From: Diphasiastrum complanatum
Taxonomy: Eukaryota > Streptophyta > Lycopodiopsida > Lycopodiales > Lycopodiaceae
DNA length: 64,000 bases
Direction: 5' to 3'
Assembly (NCBI GenBank): GCA_029204225.1
Contig: CM055098.1
Location: 18,383,303-18,447,302 of the forward strand
Positions 40,318 to 52,199 of this stretch are shown one piece after another. The notes beneath the pieces were generated by a model. It worked only from the letters and a program-made list of their open reading frames with translations. It made no database searches and was not told where the DNA came from. Made by a program: the position numbers and the translations under genes. Position 1 is the first letter of the stretch, and each line of letters begins with the position of its first letter.

Positions 40318-40334
40318 TGTTTATTTCTCTCAAT

Positions 40335-41732
40335 TACGTATGATACTCATTGTGCAACCAACAAGTGATGTAGTTCCAACATTTTCATTTTTTTCAAAAC
40401 AACTTTCATCTTTGGGACTTAATGTAAATAAGTCCAAATGTGTGGCCTGGAGTCCTCGTGGCCTTTCGTCGAATATTTGTCTAAGTCAAGATTTTCTTAC
40501 TCCTAACAATGATATTAAAATGCTTGGTGTCCGTATTGGCTCTCTTGATTTTGTCACATCTTTTCTAAAGAACACTTTGAAAGAAGTGTCCTTTTGACTT
40601 ATTGCCCAAGTTGGCAAACACTCATGTTGCTTGCGACATTTGTACACAATGCTTTGCTCAATGACCTAATGGTCTTCTATGATGTGTTCATCCCACTCTT
40701 GAAGTTATGTCATTATTGAAAAAAAGTTATGATAGTTTATTGGATATATTTGGTCGAGGCACTTTTGACACTCATGACAAATGATTTGTGAAAGATAGAT
40801 TCCACTTCTAGCTACTTCTAGTGGAGTTGATTGAATTTCTACATTTTTTATTGCTCTTGCTTTATTTTTGGGAATTTTGGCTTTGTTGCTCATATTAAGC
40901 ATAGTAATTAGTCTATTCTTCTTGATCATGTGACACATGTGAAAACAAGAAATTTTCTTATTTGGCAATCCTTTCATGCTACTAGAGATTCACTCCCTTC
41001 AATTGCAAGGTCTAAATTGTCTTTGTTAAAGCTTTCATTAGTCAACAAGAAGTCCATTTAAAAAACTTATGGAGCAAATTCACTCTTTTACATTCACTCA
41101 ATTGGTTCATAAATCTCCATCAAATGTACTTAAGGCTCATCTTCTATTCTGTGCTGGCCCGCCCACGTGCAAGTGCATGGTTAGTTGTGCAACCTATGAT
41201 TCCACACTCACAACTTTTATCAGAACAATTTATTATAGCCCTTGACACTCGTCTTGGACTTGAACATCCAATAATATCAAGTTTGACTAAGTGCTTTTGT
41301 GGTGATGAACTTGATTTGCTTGGAATTCATCTTTCAAGGTATCCTTCCGATGATGAACACACTGCAACACATGACTCTATTCATGATGTATTTGCATCTA
41401 TTGCATATGATAATGATTTCCATGTTGTTCGATAACATATTCACATTAGCTAGTTCTCATTCAACATGTTGAAGAGTAGATCTTCTTCTTTTATTAGAAA
41501 GAGTTCGCAGTCTTGGTGTTGTTGTTATTGTGTTGATCCTTCTCGACATGATCTTCTTAGTTGAACATCCACCGCTCAAAGGGATTGTCGCATCACCTTC
41601 GCTTTAAGAAATAGAAAGACAATATCATACTACGACACATGGGCAGAATCTATTTCTTTTGCAATTGAACTGTCTTCAAAAGAAATTTGATGCTTTCATG
41701 TCTACATGTGCACATCAAGGTCACACAACAAC
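40335..41732 (+). mobile_element. LINE-like remnant: reverse transcriptase end plus cysteine/histidine C-terminal domain
   Basis: The first frame reads LGLNVNKSKCVAWSPRGLSS and DIKMLGVRIGSLDFVTSFL, the post-palm region of certain non-LTR reverse transcriptases (N..KS..WSP...IK.LG..IG). Further on it reads GPPTCKCMV and, in another frame, ARPRASAWLVVQPMIPHSQL, then CFCGDELDLLGIHLSRYPSD and HDSIHDVF. This last C-x-C-G...D..G.H...C-like...H-D pattern resembles the zinc knuckle/nuclease end of such elements, with the final cysteine changed to tyrosine. Many stops are present. It is cut by LTR Z at 41,738. Confidence 0.5.
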
Positions 41733-41737
41733 CACAT

Positions 41738-42229
41738 TGTCATGCCCACAACTGATCTCAGATTGTTTATCTCGCTAAAGGTCAATAGGCCTACCTCGAC
41801 CCGTAAGTTAATTATGATTGTCAGGGGTTTGGGGCCCTCATGTGCATAAGGTCATAATTAATGGTTGGAGGCCTAAACTCATGATGGTGGATTATTATGG
41901 GTCTATCAGTGAGTCATAGGGGAATTGGATGATGTGGCCCATAAGGCTGCATAGGTGTCCAAGGAGGTGTCACAGTGCACACTAGTGGTTCATGGGCCTT
42001 GGAGGGTATAAGTATACCCATTGGGCTCTCACTAGTGCATGCTTGATGATTAGTAGCTACATGCTGATGGTGTGATTTCTCCTTCCCTTGTGATAGATTG
42101 ATCCATAGCTTGGGGGCTAGATCTGTAAGATCTAGGTTTGGTTGAGTTGGTTTGTCCACCATTTGTTTCCCTTGTGTTGCTTGTTTGTGGCTTGCTTAGC
42201 ATTGGATCCTTGTTAGAGGACTTTATACA
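41738..42229 (+). mobile_element. Solo LTR of family Z, plus orientation
   Basis: It starts TGTCATGCCCACAACTG and ends GGACTTTATACA. Its reverse complement matches the split LTR at 19,201-19,561 and 24,331-24,437. The direct repeat cacat lies at 41,733-41,737 and 42,228-42,232, overlapping the last two LTR bases, so the exact end is ambiguous by two bases. There is no internal region, hence a solo LTR. It lies at the right end of the LINE-like remnant. Confidence 0.78.
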
Positions 42230-42232
42230 CAT

Positions 42233-44563
42233 TATCTATTATTATATTATTTTATCGTCAATGGATTTCAGTAGCTTTACAAAATTCTCCATCACTTTCA
42301 ATTTTACGATGTGTTGTGGTTCATATGCTTCACAATTACATCCATTAACTATTACTAGTACGTACTAACTGCTAGTTTGATTAAGAATGTAGGTTTTGAT
42401 TGATTTGGCCTTTGTCATAACACGAGCCTTGTTGGCTATTACACTTATTGTTTTACTCCATTAAATTCTTATAGGCTTTTCCCATTTTTGGCCCTGCTTT
42501 GCTTTGCAAGGAGGACTTAGCGTTCGTGTGCAAGATTGACCTGCTTGTGTTGGGATTTCATCGAAAACACATATTTAAATATTTTCAATAAATATTTTGG
42601 GCTGTGCTGCGCAGGACATGTGGCATTTATATATGAATTGTCTAATCTTAAAGCTTTTTTCTAAGCTATTGCTTTTTGTTTTTCTAGACTTTTAACTATT
42701 TGTTTGTGTTATGGGTTTTCTTATTATCTGGTGGTTCATATGTGGATTGGTATTTTCACGTTCCTTGCTATTTGCGTGTTCTGTGTTCATGTTCAAAGAT
42801 TTCCTGTCTCTTTTCAGATTCTTGTTCTTCTGAAACAGTTTGGATGAGCCCTCTTCTGTGCCTGTACTTCTGGGATTGTTAGCTGCGTTGTTGTGGTTCA
42901 GAGATTTGTGGTGCCTGTGTTAAAGAGACCTGTGTTGGTGTGGTTCGAGAATTTCTATCGGATCCACTTTTTCACGTTGTTTCTCGGTCAACGTCTGTCT
43001 CTTTCAAGTGTACATATTTTGGTACTAATCCTCAACACCAAGTTAGCAACTCTGCTTTCTGATTTCGCTGTTGCACCTCTTGTTTATTTAAATTTTAATA
43101 GGAAACGTCGCACTCGTTTGTAGTAGTAGTGGAGAGTACTAAAACGGGTACCCCACCTTCACAAATGACAAAATTTGTGCGTTGTCAACAGATTGTTATT
43201 AAAGTGAGCTCTACCTGAGTAATAACCAACTACTCTGTTCTGTGCTGAGTTCTAAGATTTTAGAAATCCCAAACCTATAGCCTTTCGGAGACTGGTTATG
43301 AACTAAAATTTTCGAATTGTTAGTGAAGAAAGGATTTTTAATATGATCCGACGTCAGTTTTCAGAAACTAGGCATGAATAGTGCAGACATGAATCAAACG
43401 AGTTCGAGGTACTTTTTAGTGCGACATCTTCCTTTTCTTCCGTCCAGACAGCTACAAGTGCCTTAAATACGAGTTTTCATGATTCTTCTCGTCTAAAATA
43501 TGCTCTATTATAAGAAACGTGAAATATATTTTCCACATCTACTCCAATAAGGGCTCGAACTTCTTCTACTCAATTCTTACAGTCCTGTCCTAGCTTTCCT
43601 AAGAGATAACCAGGCCAAGATTCCTGGTTCAGAACAAATCGCCCACTGTTTTACTCTTTTCTTAAATCCCCATATCTTGAAATATAGTCCTGATTGTCAC
43701 TGCGTTAGGACTGGATTTTGCGCAACCAACCAATCGACTATCGCAGTAGCAAACTATATGTGGGTTACAAATTTACATGTTTCCCAGTAGATCCCGCACA
43801 TCCATAATAAGTTGCTCTTCCTGTTTTGGAAATTTCTCCGTTTTCAAATCAGGCGGCCTATTCAAAACAAGAAACTAGATTTCGATTTATGTCGCAATCA
43901 ATTTACCATAAATTGTAGTTTACAGCAACAATTTTATTTGCAACCATTGTTGGAAGTGATTTCCAATTTCCATAATCATTAGGAGGAAGGCAGTAATTGA
44001 AGAGGCTGCACACAACACATAATAGGCATGAGTTCTTTTATTCCCTGTGGTCACCTTCCACGCAATAACTCAACAAATTTTTGTGCTGACTTTACCAACT
44101 ACCTGTACCTTTACTCTGAACTATTTTTCTGCCTGTCCCCTGATCAGAACCAAATTGTAAGCCAAATACCTCATAGTTGCCAGGAAATTTAAATTGGAAA
44201 GATTGACATGAATTTGAAATTTCTTCAAAATTTGGGATCAAGTTCTAGCAAAGCAGATGAAAAAAATCCTAGAATTCCGAAACAAAACTCCGAAAACCCA
44301 AACATATGATACTTGCACCTGTTGTTGAGTAGATTCCTTACATCAACCAGATTGTTGTCATCTACCTGTCCCTTGATACTATTCCATTCCCATGTTCTCT
44401 AAGGACATTAGTCTCTGAGAACCTATCTATGAGACCAGTAAGGTCTTTCAAAGTCCCTATTCTAGATGCTCTAAGAGTTGAGGGATGCTGGAGGTGGATG
44501 CATCTTCAGATTCTAAGTTTCCAGTGAGATGCGTACCTTTATCTTGAGTCTGAAAAAACTTGG
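42233..44563. other. Nothing recognised
   Basis: Short frames at 42,700-43,123 lack motifs. The stretch lies between the solo LTR and the duplicated RPA-like/gypsy unit. Confidence 0.5.
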
Positions 44564-46019
44564 TGAACGCACTTTCGAAAGAGTTGCACAATCATTATTT
44601 CGCAATGCCTTTTGCTTCAGTAATATGATAATGAAAGTGATTTGATTTTGCCGTATTCGTAATGTTCATGCATTCTTTGTTTGAAGTTGCATGTTCATTG
44701 TTTCAAATCGTTATGTTGATACAGAGAAGGTCGTAATACATAATGAGGAAACAGTTCCGCTTTCGGGTTCAAGTTCTATGATTTCTAGAACCTTCTCTTC
44801 TACATCAACAAGTGTCGATGTTGGTACAAGTGTCGATGTTGGTACCAATAATCTGAATATTGATCACGAAAACCAGGTAGACTTTTTGGATACAGGGTTA
44901 GTACACAAAAAAATGAGACTTGTTCAAGTGCCTGTTACACCTTCGCATCCATTGCCACTTGCATTGACTAATGCAATGACACAGGTTTACATAGAAGATA
45001 TGCATATAGGCATAGAAAACGTATACATTGAAGGTAAAGTGCTGGCAATGTAAGGTAATTATGGTGCTGACTCAAAATATGGAAAGTACTTAAAGCTTGA
45101 TATAACAGACAAATACGGTGATGGTACCATCACTGTCTCTGTTCAAGAAATCATCCATGTTACATGCAATCAATCTACATGGCTGTATTCGAATATAGTG
45201 TTTTGATGTCCAGAGCAAAACAATACCCTATGATTGCGGTACTTCAGATTTAGTTCTGGTATATGGATCAAAGACTTCGATCACAAAGATTGAACCCTTT
45301 GAAGTAACCGTCGACTTCCTTCAAGAAATATTGATATCAGAATTCCGAACCCATTGTGAGAATGTAATTGCTGAAAATCCGAATGTGCATGCATCTACAC
45401 TTTTGGGAACTGTTGCAATCACAATAACGGAATCGGACCAAGCGGGTACAATAGGAAAACTCTTCTTATTGCAGATGGTTTCAAGCAAGAAGACTAGGGC
45501 CAGGTGAGCAACCTCAAACATGTTCTTTGTATATACATGTATTTATATTTTGGGCATTCAGCATTTGGTGCAACTGCCTAATAACAAATATGTGCAGGTC
45601 ATATTCTGGGAAAAGTCAACTGAATTGTTCCAAAATCTTGTTGTTGCATTTCATCATGAGAATCGCCGAATTTACTCTATTAAAAATTTGGGCGTATGAA
45701 AGAATTTAAAACCTCTACAGGTTTCTGTATCCAAAAAAATAGTATTTGCTCAATTACCGAAAGGTCACTGTTACGATAAACTTGTACGCGCGTATTATGA
45801 GCATACAAAACACATCGAAATCAACAAAGAGGTATGAACAGATACTAGTGTTACTTCAAAAACCATGATTTTAAAGAATATTTAAAATCATAATACTAAT
45901 TTGTGGTTTTGTATGCCAGTTGTTTGGAAAACTTTGGGTATATGGAATAAATGGACCCTTCATTGAACGGGTTTGTGACAAATGTGCTGGTAATCGGTTT
46001 TCTATGCGCAATTCACAAC
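44564..46019 (+). pseudogene. RPA-like ssDNA-binding pseudogene, copy A
   Basis: Pieces in order: an S/T-rich acidic frame (44,700-45,050); after an in-frame TAA, GADSKYGKYLKLDITDKYGD, which resembles one OB-fold strand pattern; EFRTHCENVIAENPNVHAST; an intron-like gap with GT...TGCAG borders; FWEKSTELFQNLVVAFHHEN; and, after an AG acceptor, LFGKLWVYGINGPFIERVCD ending in a C-x2-C-x13-C finger. OB folds plus a cysteine cluster are the architecture of RPA1-like proteins, some of which are carried by plant Helitrons. The assignment is by eye. The sequence then fuses to gypsy pol. Confidence 0.42.
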
Positions 46020-46436
46020 CTTTTTGTTTGTACTCCTGAACAATATCAAGCACTCCGCATGTTACTTATTAAGTATCAAGATTATTTTGCATGGACTTAT
46101 CATAATCTAAAGGGTATTCCGACATCAATGATTGAACATACCATACCTTTAGTACCTGATGCATTTTTAAAGGTTACAAAGATCTATCGTTGTAATCCTA
46201 GTGTTGCGGACCTGATAAAAAAAGAACTTCAAAGTTTGATGCCAATTTCATTTATGAGATCGAGCATACCGAATGGATCTCACCGATTCTCATTGTTCCT
46301 AAGAAGAATGGGAAATTGCGAATCTGTGTGAATCTCAAAGTGTTGACCAAAGTGACGCGAAAGGATCACTTTTCGTTACATTTTACTGAAAGCATTTTGG
46401 ATCGCCTTGCTGAAGCATAAGCTTATAGTTTCTTGG
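46020..46436 (+). mobile_element. Gypsy reverse transcriptase start fused to copy A
   Basis: The frame begins abruptly after the cysteine finger: CTPEQYQALRMLLIKYQDYF, IPTSMIEHTIPLVPDA, then (frameshift) IPNGSHRFSLFLRRMGNCES, where copy B still reads EWISPILIVPKKNGKLRICV. Similarity to copy B stops at 46,436. A two-base change relative to copy B alters the frame at LQSL. Confidence 0.75.
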
Positions 46437-46439
46437 TGT

Positions 46440-47215
46440 TGCTTCTAAATGCAGTTTCAAGTGTAATTTGAGGACTTGCAGTTTCAGTGTAATGCTCGTT
46501 GCCATCTTCGCACGGATTGTAAGGGGCTTAGCTCTGGACTTCGTCCATCTGTTCTAGAACTTGTTTCAATTGCCACAAAACAGACCGAAAGCTGCCTTCG
46601 GGGCTAATTGGATTGAGAGATGGTGCAGATGTGAGCATATTTTTTCTTGATTAGATTTGGGTTTGGCCTGAATGGCTAGGTAAGAGGCTTCATAAATCAG
46701 CTATGCAAAGGCAAAGCACACATTTGTTGCATGCCAAGCTCCTTACTCACTTCTCGGTTGCCATTGACAATAAAGGCACGTTGCGCAGTTTGGTTGACAG
46801 ATAAAGCACCTTCAATGCACATCAGACATGGTTCGCGTGTTTTTTGGAGAAGAAACTCTTGCTTAACATCGGCATCGAGTTTTGATATATTGGCATCTTG
46901 ATGCTTTAATCATATAAGGAGCTAAGTGAACTTATGTGCATGCATAGCTTGTGAGGCTAAATTTAAATGCTTTAGAGCTCTACAAGGACCCATATGTCTT
47001 GATATTGCACACACGAGACTATCTGGTTGATTTTGTAGCCATTGAGAGGTCTCATCATTTTCCATCTCTCCATCTTTGATGAACAGTTCACTTGCGCGTG
47101 GACTTGAATAATCAGGCCGTATAGGGGCAGTTAGTGAGAAAACTTGTTTTCCAGTTTAGAGGGCTGTTTTCGATAGGTTCAGAATAGCAGGAGGAGCAAT
47201 TTTATTTAAGCAATT
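46440..47215 (-). pseudogene. Unrecognised coding-like stretch between the two repeat copies
   Basis: One minus-strand frame reads as plausible protein over about 220 codons with few stops: PIRPDYSSPRASELFIKDGE, SQWLQNQPDSLVCAISRHMG, PCRALKHLNLASQAMHAHK, stops, then DANISKLDADVKQEFLLQKT, CLMCIEGALSVNQTAQRAFI, VNGNREVSKELGMQQMCALP and SPEGSFRSVLWQLKQVLEQM. I do not recognise a family. No Met start was assigned. The stops may mark small introns or decay. Its left end is exactly where copy A begins. Confidence 0.45.
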
Positions 47216-47734
47216 CATAGTACATAGAAAGTCTATTTATAAACCTTATGCATACTTGAGTCGAAAGAAAACATGTGGATTTGAATTTAGATTACCAATT
47301 TAACAGTCATGATTTATGTGTTCTATTTATAGATACTGTGTGTTGCTTTCAATCCAATCAAGAATATGTCTTTTTTTAAACATACGATGCTAATTTCTGA
47401 TACCCGATTGCTTGTGTACAAAGCAGGTGCATTTGTTCATGTGTTCGAAGCATGTTTCGCTATAAAGTGTAACTTTATTCTTGTTATTGAATGATTAAAA
47501 CTAGTAATTGTTTTGTTCGACAGAAAAAGCCACATTCTTACCCAGACATTTTCAGATATCGTAAAAAACATGCTACACAAATCACAAGGCCAAAATAACT
47601 AGACCATAGTTTCTGATATGATCGTGGTTCTTCTACACAAATAATGTGTTGTGAAATTGGATCGTTGCTTGATATTGAGTGCTTGGTTGGTATTTGTTCT
47701 ATGTCAACTGCAAACTTTTCTTTGTGTCATGTAG

Positions 47735-49505
47735 ATGGAGTCAGTTGAAAAACACGATTCCAATATGTCCAATGTTAATCTCATGTCCGTAGACGACGTT
47801 ACTGATGGTAAGTAGAAAGTATTGTGTTCATAATGTGAATTATAATCATAATAGCGAATCTGTTTTTTTTATCGAAACTCCTATATTTTTGCATACTTTA
47901 TAACTTGAATAAAATATTGGTCTTGTTTTGGAACAGAAGAATTACACCAGATAGTAATAGATATGTTGCACGAGGATAATCTCGTAAAACATGCGGAAGC
48001 AAACTGCATCAGATGGTAAATCTGAAATCTCGAATCTACGGACTTGTTTTTGGACGAACGCACTTTTGAAAGAGTTGCACAATCATTATTTCGCAATGTC
48101 TTTTGCTTCAGTAATATGATAATGAAAGTGATTTGATTTTGCCGTATTCGTAATGTTCATGCATTCTTTGAAGTTGCATGTTCATTGTTTCAAATCGTTG
48201 TGTTGATACAGAGAAGGTCGTAATACATAATGAGGAAATAGTTCCGCTTTCGGGTTCAAGTTCTATGATTTCTAGAACCTTCTCTTCTACATCAACAAGT
48301 GTCGATGTTGGTACAAGTGTCGATGTTGGTACCAGTAATCTGAATATTGATCACGAAAACCAGGTAGACTTTTTGGATACAGGGTTAGTACACAAAAAAA
48401 TGAGACTTGTTCAAGTGCCTGTTACACCTTCGCATCCATTGCCACTTGCATTGACTAATGCAATGACACAGGTTTACATAGAAGATATGCATATAGGCAT
48501 AGAAAACGTATACATTGAAGGTGAAGTGCTGGCAATGTAAGGTAATTATGGTGCTGACTCAAAATATGGAAAGTACTTAAAGCTTGATATAACAGACAAA
48601 TACGGTGATGGTACCATCATTGTTTCTGTTCAAGAAATCATCCATGTTACATGCAATCAATCTACATGACTGTATTCAAATATAGTGTTTTGATGTCTAG
48701 AGCAAAACAATACCCTATGATTGCGGTACTTCAGATTTAGTTCTGGTATATGGATCAAAGACTTCGATCACAAAGATTGAACCCTTTGAAGTAATCGTCG
48801 ACCTCCTTCAAGAAATATCGATATCATAATTCCGAACCCATTGTGAGAATGCAATTGCTGAAAATCCGAATGTGCATGCATCTACACTTTTGGGAACTGT
48901 TGCAATCACAATAACGGAATCGAACCAAGCGGGTACAATAGGAAAACTCTTCTTATTGCGGATGGTTTCAAGCAGGAAGACCAGGACCAGGTGAGCAACC
49001 TCAAACATGTTCTTTGTATATACATGTATTTATATTTTGGGCATTCAGCATCTGGTGCAACTGCCTAATAACAAATATGTGCAGGTCGTATTCTGTGAAA
49101 AGTCAACTGAATTGTTCCAGAATCTTGTTGCTGCATTTCATCACGAGAATCGCCGAATTTGCTCTATTAAAAGTTTGGGCGTATGAAAGAATTTAAAACC
49201 TCTACAGTGTTCTGTATCCAAAAAAACAGTATTTGCTCAATTACCGGAAGGTCACTGTTACGATAAACTTGTACGCGCGTATTATGAGCACACAAAACAC
49301 ATCGATATCAACAAAGAGGTACGAACAGATACTAGTGTTACTTCAAAGACCATGATTTTAAAGAATATTTGAAATCATAATACTAATTTGTGGTTTTGTA
49401 TGCCAGTTGTCTGGAAAACTTTGGGTATATGGAATAAATGGACCCTTCATTGAACGGGTTTGTGACAAATGTGTTGGTAATCGGTTTTCTATGCGCAATT
49501 CTCAG
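47735..49505 (+). pseudogene. RPA-like ssDNA-binding pseudogene, copy B with 5' exons
   Basis: Copy B keeps upstream sequence missing from A: ATG at 47,735 (MESVEKHDSNMSNVNLMSVD, donor GATG|GTAAGT at 47,807) and an exon from 47,937 (ELHQIVIDMLHEDNLVKHAE, donor TG|GTAAAT). From 48,052 it parallels copy A, including the TAA after VLAM, a second nonsense change (ST, stop, LYSN), the OB-like segment, the intron-like gap, FCEKSTELFQNLVAAFHHEN and the finger GINGPFIERVCDKCVGNRFS. Introns argue that this came from a host or Helitron-borne gene and not from a retrotransposon. Some exon joins do not keep frame, consistent with a pseudogene. Confidence 0.45.
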
Positions 49506-49927
49506 CCTTTTTGTTTGTACTCCTGAACAATATCAAGAACTCCGCAGGTTACTTATTAAGTATCAAGATTATTTTGCATGGACTTATCAAAATCTAAAGG
49601 GTATTCCGACATCAGTGATTGAACATACCATACCTTTAGTACCTGATGCAGTTTTAAAGGTTACAAAGATCTATCGTTGTAATCCTAGTGTTGCGGACCT
49701 GATAAAAAAAGAACTTCAGAGATTGCTTGATGCCGATTTCATTTATGAGATCGAGCATACCGAATGGATCTCACCGATTCTCATTGTTCCTAAGAAGAAT
49801 GGGAAATTGCGAATCTGTGTGAATCTCAAAGCGTTGATCAAAGTGACACGAAAGGATCACTTTTCGTTACCTTTTACTGAAAGCATTTTGGATCGCCTTG
49901 CTGGAGAATAACCTTATAGTTTCTTGG
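48052..49927 (+). repeat. Direct repeat unit, copy B (partner 44,564-46,436)
   Basis: 1.88 kb, collinear with copy A. Beyond 49,927 copy B continues into the rest of gypsy pol while copy A continues into unrelated sequence. Confidence 0.9.
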
Positions 49928-52199
49928 ATGGATTTGGTATTTACAACCAGGTTAAGATTGCACCTGCCGATCGTCACAAAACTGCTCTTGCAACAGAATG
50001 AGACACCTATGCTTACAAAGGAATGTCGTTTGGACTCTGTAATGCACCAAGTTCGTTCCAAAGAGTAATGCAATTTGCTTTTGAAGATTATTTACATAAA
50101 TTCCTTGAAATTTACTTGGATGACCTGGGAGTCCATAGTACAGATGCAGACCACCTGGATCGATTAGAGAAAGTATTTGAAAGATGCCGCAAATATCAAA
50201 TTTCTCTAAATCCAGAAAAATGCTAGATTTGGGTTTCCCATGGAGTTGTGCTTGGACATGTGATATCGAGACATGGTATTGCCACCGATTATTCTAAGAT
50301 CAAGATTATTGTGAAATTGCCACGACCAACAATGATTCGTGGAGTTTATGTGTTTATGGGTCATGCGAACTACTATCGAATTTTTATTCTTCTTTGCGGA
50401 TTTAGCACGACCTATATACAAACTGACTATTGTTCCTATTTGGACAGTAGAGGCGTTAGAAGCCTTTTAAAAAAACATTAACTTCAACACCAATACTGCA
50501 TTCTCCAGATTGGACGATAGAATTTCATGTTCATACAGATGACTCAAAATATGCCATTGGATCAGTCTTGACGCAGCAGAAGGATTATCCTATACGATTT
50601 GCAAGCAAACAACTTACAGATTTGGAGAAGAATTATTCAACAACAGAACGCGAAGCGTTAGCCATGATTTTTTCTGTTCGAAAATTTTGTCACTACCTCA
50701 TGGAAATGCACTTTGTATTTTATACGGATCATTAGCCGTTACTTTACTTGGTAAACAAGATGTGCAATACTGGATGTATTTCAAGATGGTTATTGTTATT
50801 GATTGGCTTTGACTTTCGAATTGTGGTTCGAAAGGGCAAGCAACATTATCTAGCCGATCACGTTTCACGAATTGAATCTGCACCAGTTAACACTGAAGTG
50901 GATGGTGAACTACCAGATGCTGCATTGTTCTATGTTGAAGCAGTACCTGAGTGGGCAGTGGATATTGTTGAGTATTTGATGCTAGGACAACCGAATGACT
51001 CCCTGACAAAAGTACAAAAGAGACAATCGATTCATAAGGCTCAACCTTATCAATTGATTGCAGGACAATTGTATCGTCGTGGATTAGACAATATTCTACG
51101 AAGATGTGTTTTACCACATGTGTTTTCACATGATGGCATGGGCAGAGGACACATCTCTACAGATATTACTGTTTGCGAACTTTTGCAATCAGGTTGTTGG
51201 TGGCCTACGCTTCATAAGGACACAAAATTTTATTCAGACATGTGATGTTTGCCAACAAGCACGACGGCCTACTCGACAGAATTATGAACCCTTGCATCCG
51301 GTTTTATCGCAAGCACCGTTTGAAAAATGGGGACTGGATTATGTTGGTCCTATTCATCCTGCCGCACAAGGATCTCAGGCCAGATACATTATCGTAGCAA
51401 CTGATTATATGACCAAGTGGGTTGAAGCCAAAGCTGTCAAAGTTGCTGATGTGAAATCTACGGCCAAGTTTTTCTATGAAAATATTATAATCAGATTTGG
51501 ATGTCTGATCGAGATTGTTAGTGACCGGGGTACACACTTTGTTAATCAAACAATAAAGTGTTTACTGGAAGGATTTTTTGTGATACACAGATTTAGCACT
51601 CCCTACTATCCTAGAGGGAATGGCCAAGCTGAATCTTCCAATAAGATATTCTGCACCATTATGACAAAGACAGTTGAAGTGAGTCGGTCTGATTGGGAAC
51701 ATAACCTGTATGTAGCGTTATGGGCATTCAGAACCGCTTACAAAAATCATACAAATCAAACACCTTTTCAACTGGTTTATGGTCAAGATGTTGTCATGCT
51801 GATTGAATTTTTAATCCCATCTTTACGTATAGCAGCAACGGAATGATTAAATGATGATAAGTCTTTACAACTACGTCATGAAGATTGCACAAATTATGTG
51901 AAATCCGATTGATGGCAGTTCACGCGTTAGCAACAGAGAAAGCCTGCCGCAAGGCATGGCACGATCGTCGATTGCACAAAAAAGATCTGAAAACAGGAGA
52001 TCTCGCATTGATGTACAAAACCAAGCTGATCAAGAGAAAATTGAAGTTTACTGGTGAAGGCCCGTATAAAGTGAAGGAAATCCTGAAGTATGGCGCAGTA
52101 ATTCTTGAGCATTTAGATGGAAAACGATTTGATACTCCGGTGAATGACAGCCGATTACGCAAGTTTTGGCAGCTTGCTCTGCCAGTTCAGCTAGCCTGA
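49506..52199 (+). mobile_element. Ty3/gypsy pol (Tat/Athila-like): reverse transcriptase, RNase H, integrase
   Basis: In order: EWISPILIVPKKNGKLRICV, TRKDHFSLPFTESILDRLAG (the KDHFPLPF form typical of the Tat/Athila group), MSFGLCNAPSSFQRVMQFAF, EIYLDDLGVHS (catalytic YLDD kept), VVLGHVISRHGIATD, RNase H (FHVHTDDSKYAIGSVLTQQK; TTEREALAMIFSVRKF), integrase zinc finger (GHISTDITVC, CDVCQQARRPT) and core (KWGLDYVGPI, IVSDRGTHF, GNGQAESSNKIF, FRTAYKNHTNQTPFQLVYG), then a C-terminal domain to 52,199. Stops and frameshifts near 49,912, 50,003, 50,224, 50,390, 50,733, 51,245 and 51,845 break it. Gag, protease and 5' LTR are absent; the 5' border is the RPA-like fusion. Confidence 0.88.

Larger units (their letters stand above)
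44564..46436 (+). repeat. Direct repeat unit, copy A (partner 48,052-49,927)
   Basis: 1.87 kb, collinear with copy B over its whole length, with scattered substitutions and a few small indels. Both copies share the same in-frame TAA after VLAM and the same RPA-like/gypsy junction, so the damage and the fusion predate the duplication. Start-to-start distance is 3,488 bases. Confidence 0.9.

Noticed and set aside
42233-44563. A 5' LTR matching 55,235-55,956
   Set aside because: Scanned by eye for the TATA/AATAAA block and the TGTTGGAGGG start but found no match, so the gypsy element is treated as lacking its 5' LTR.
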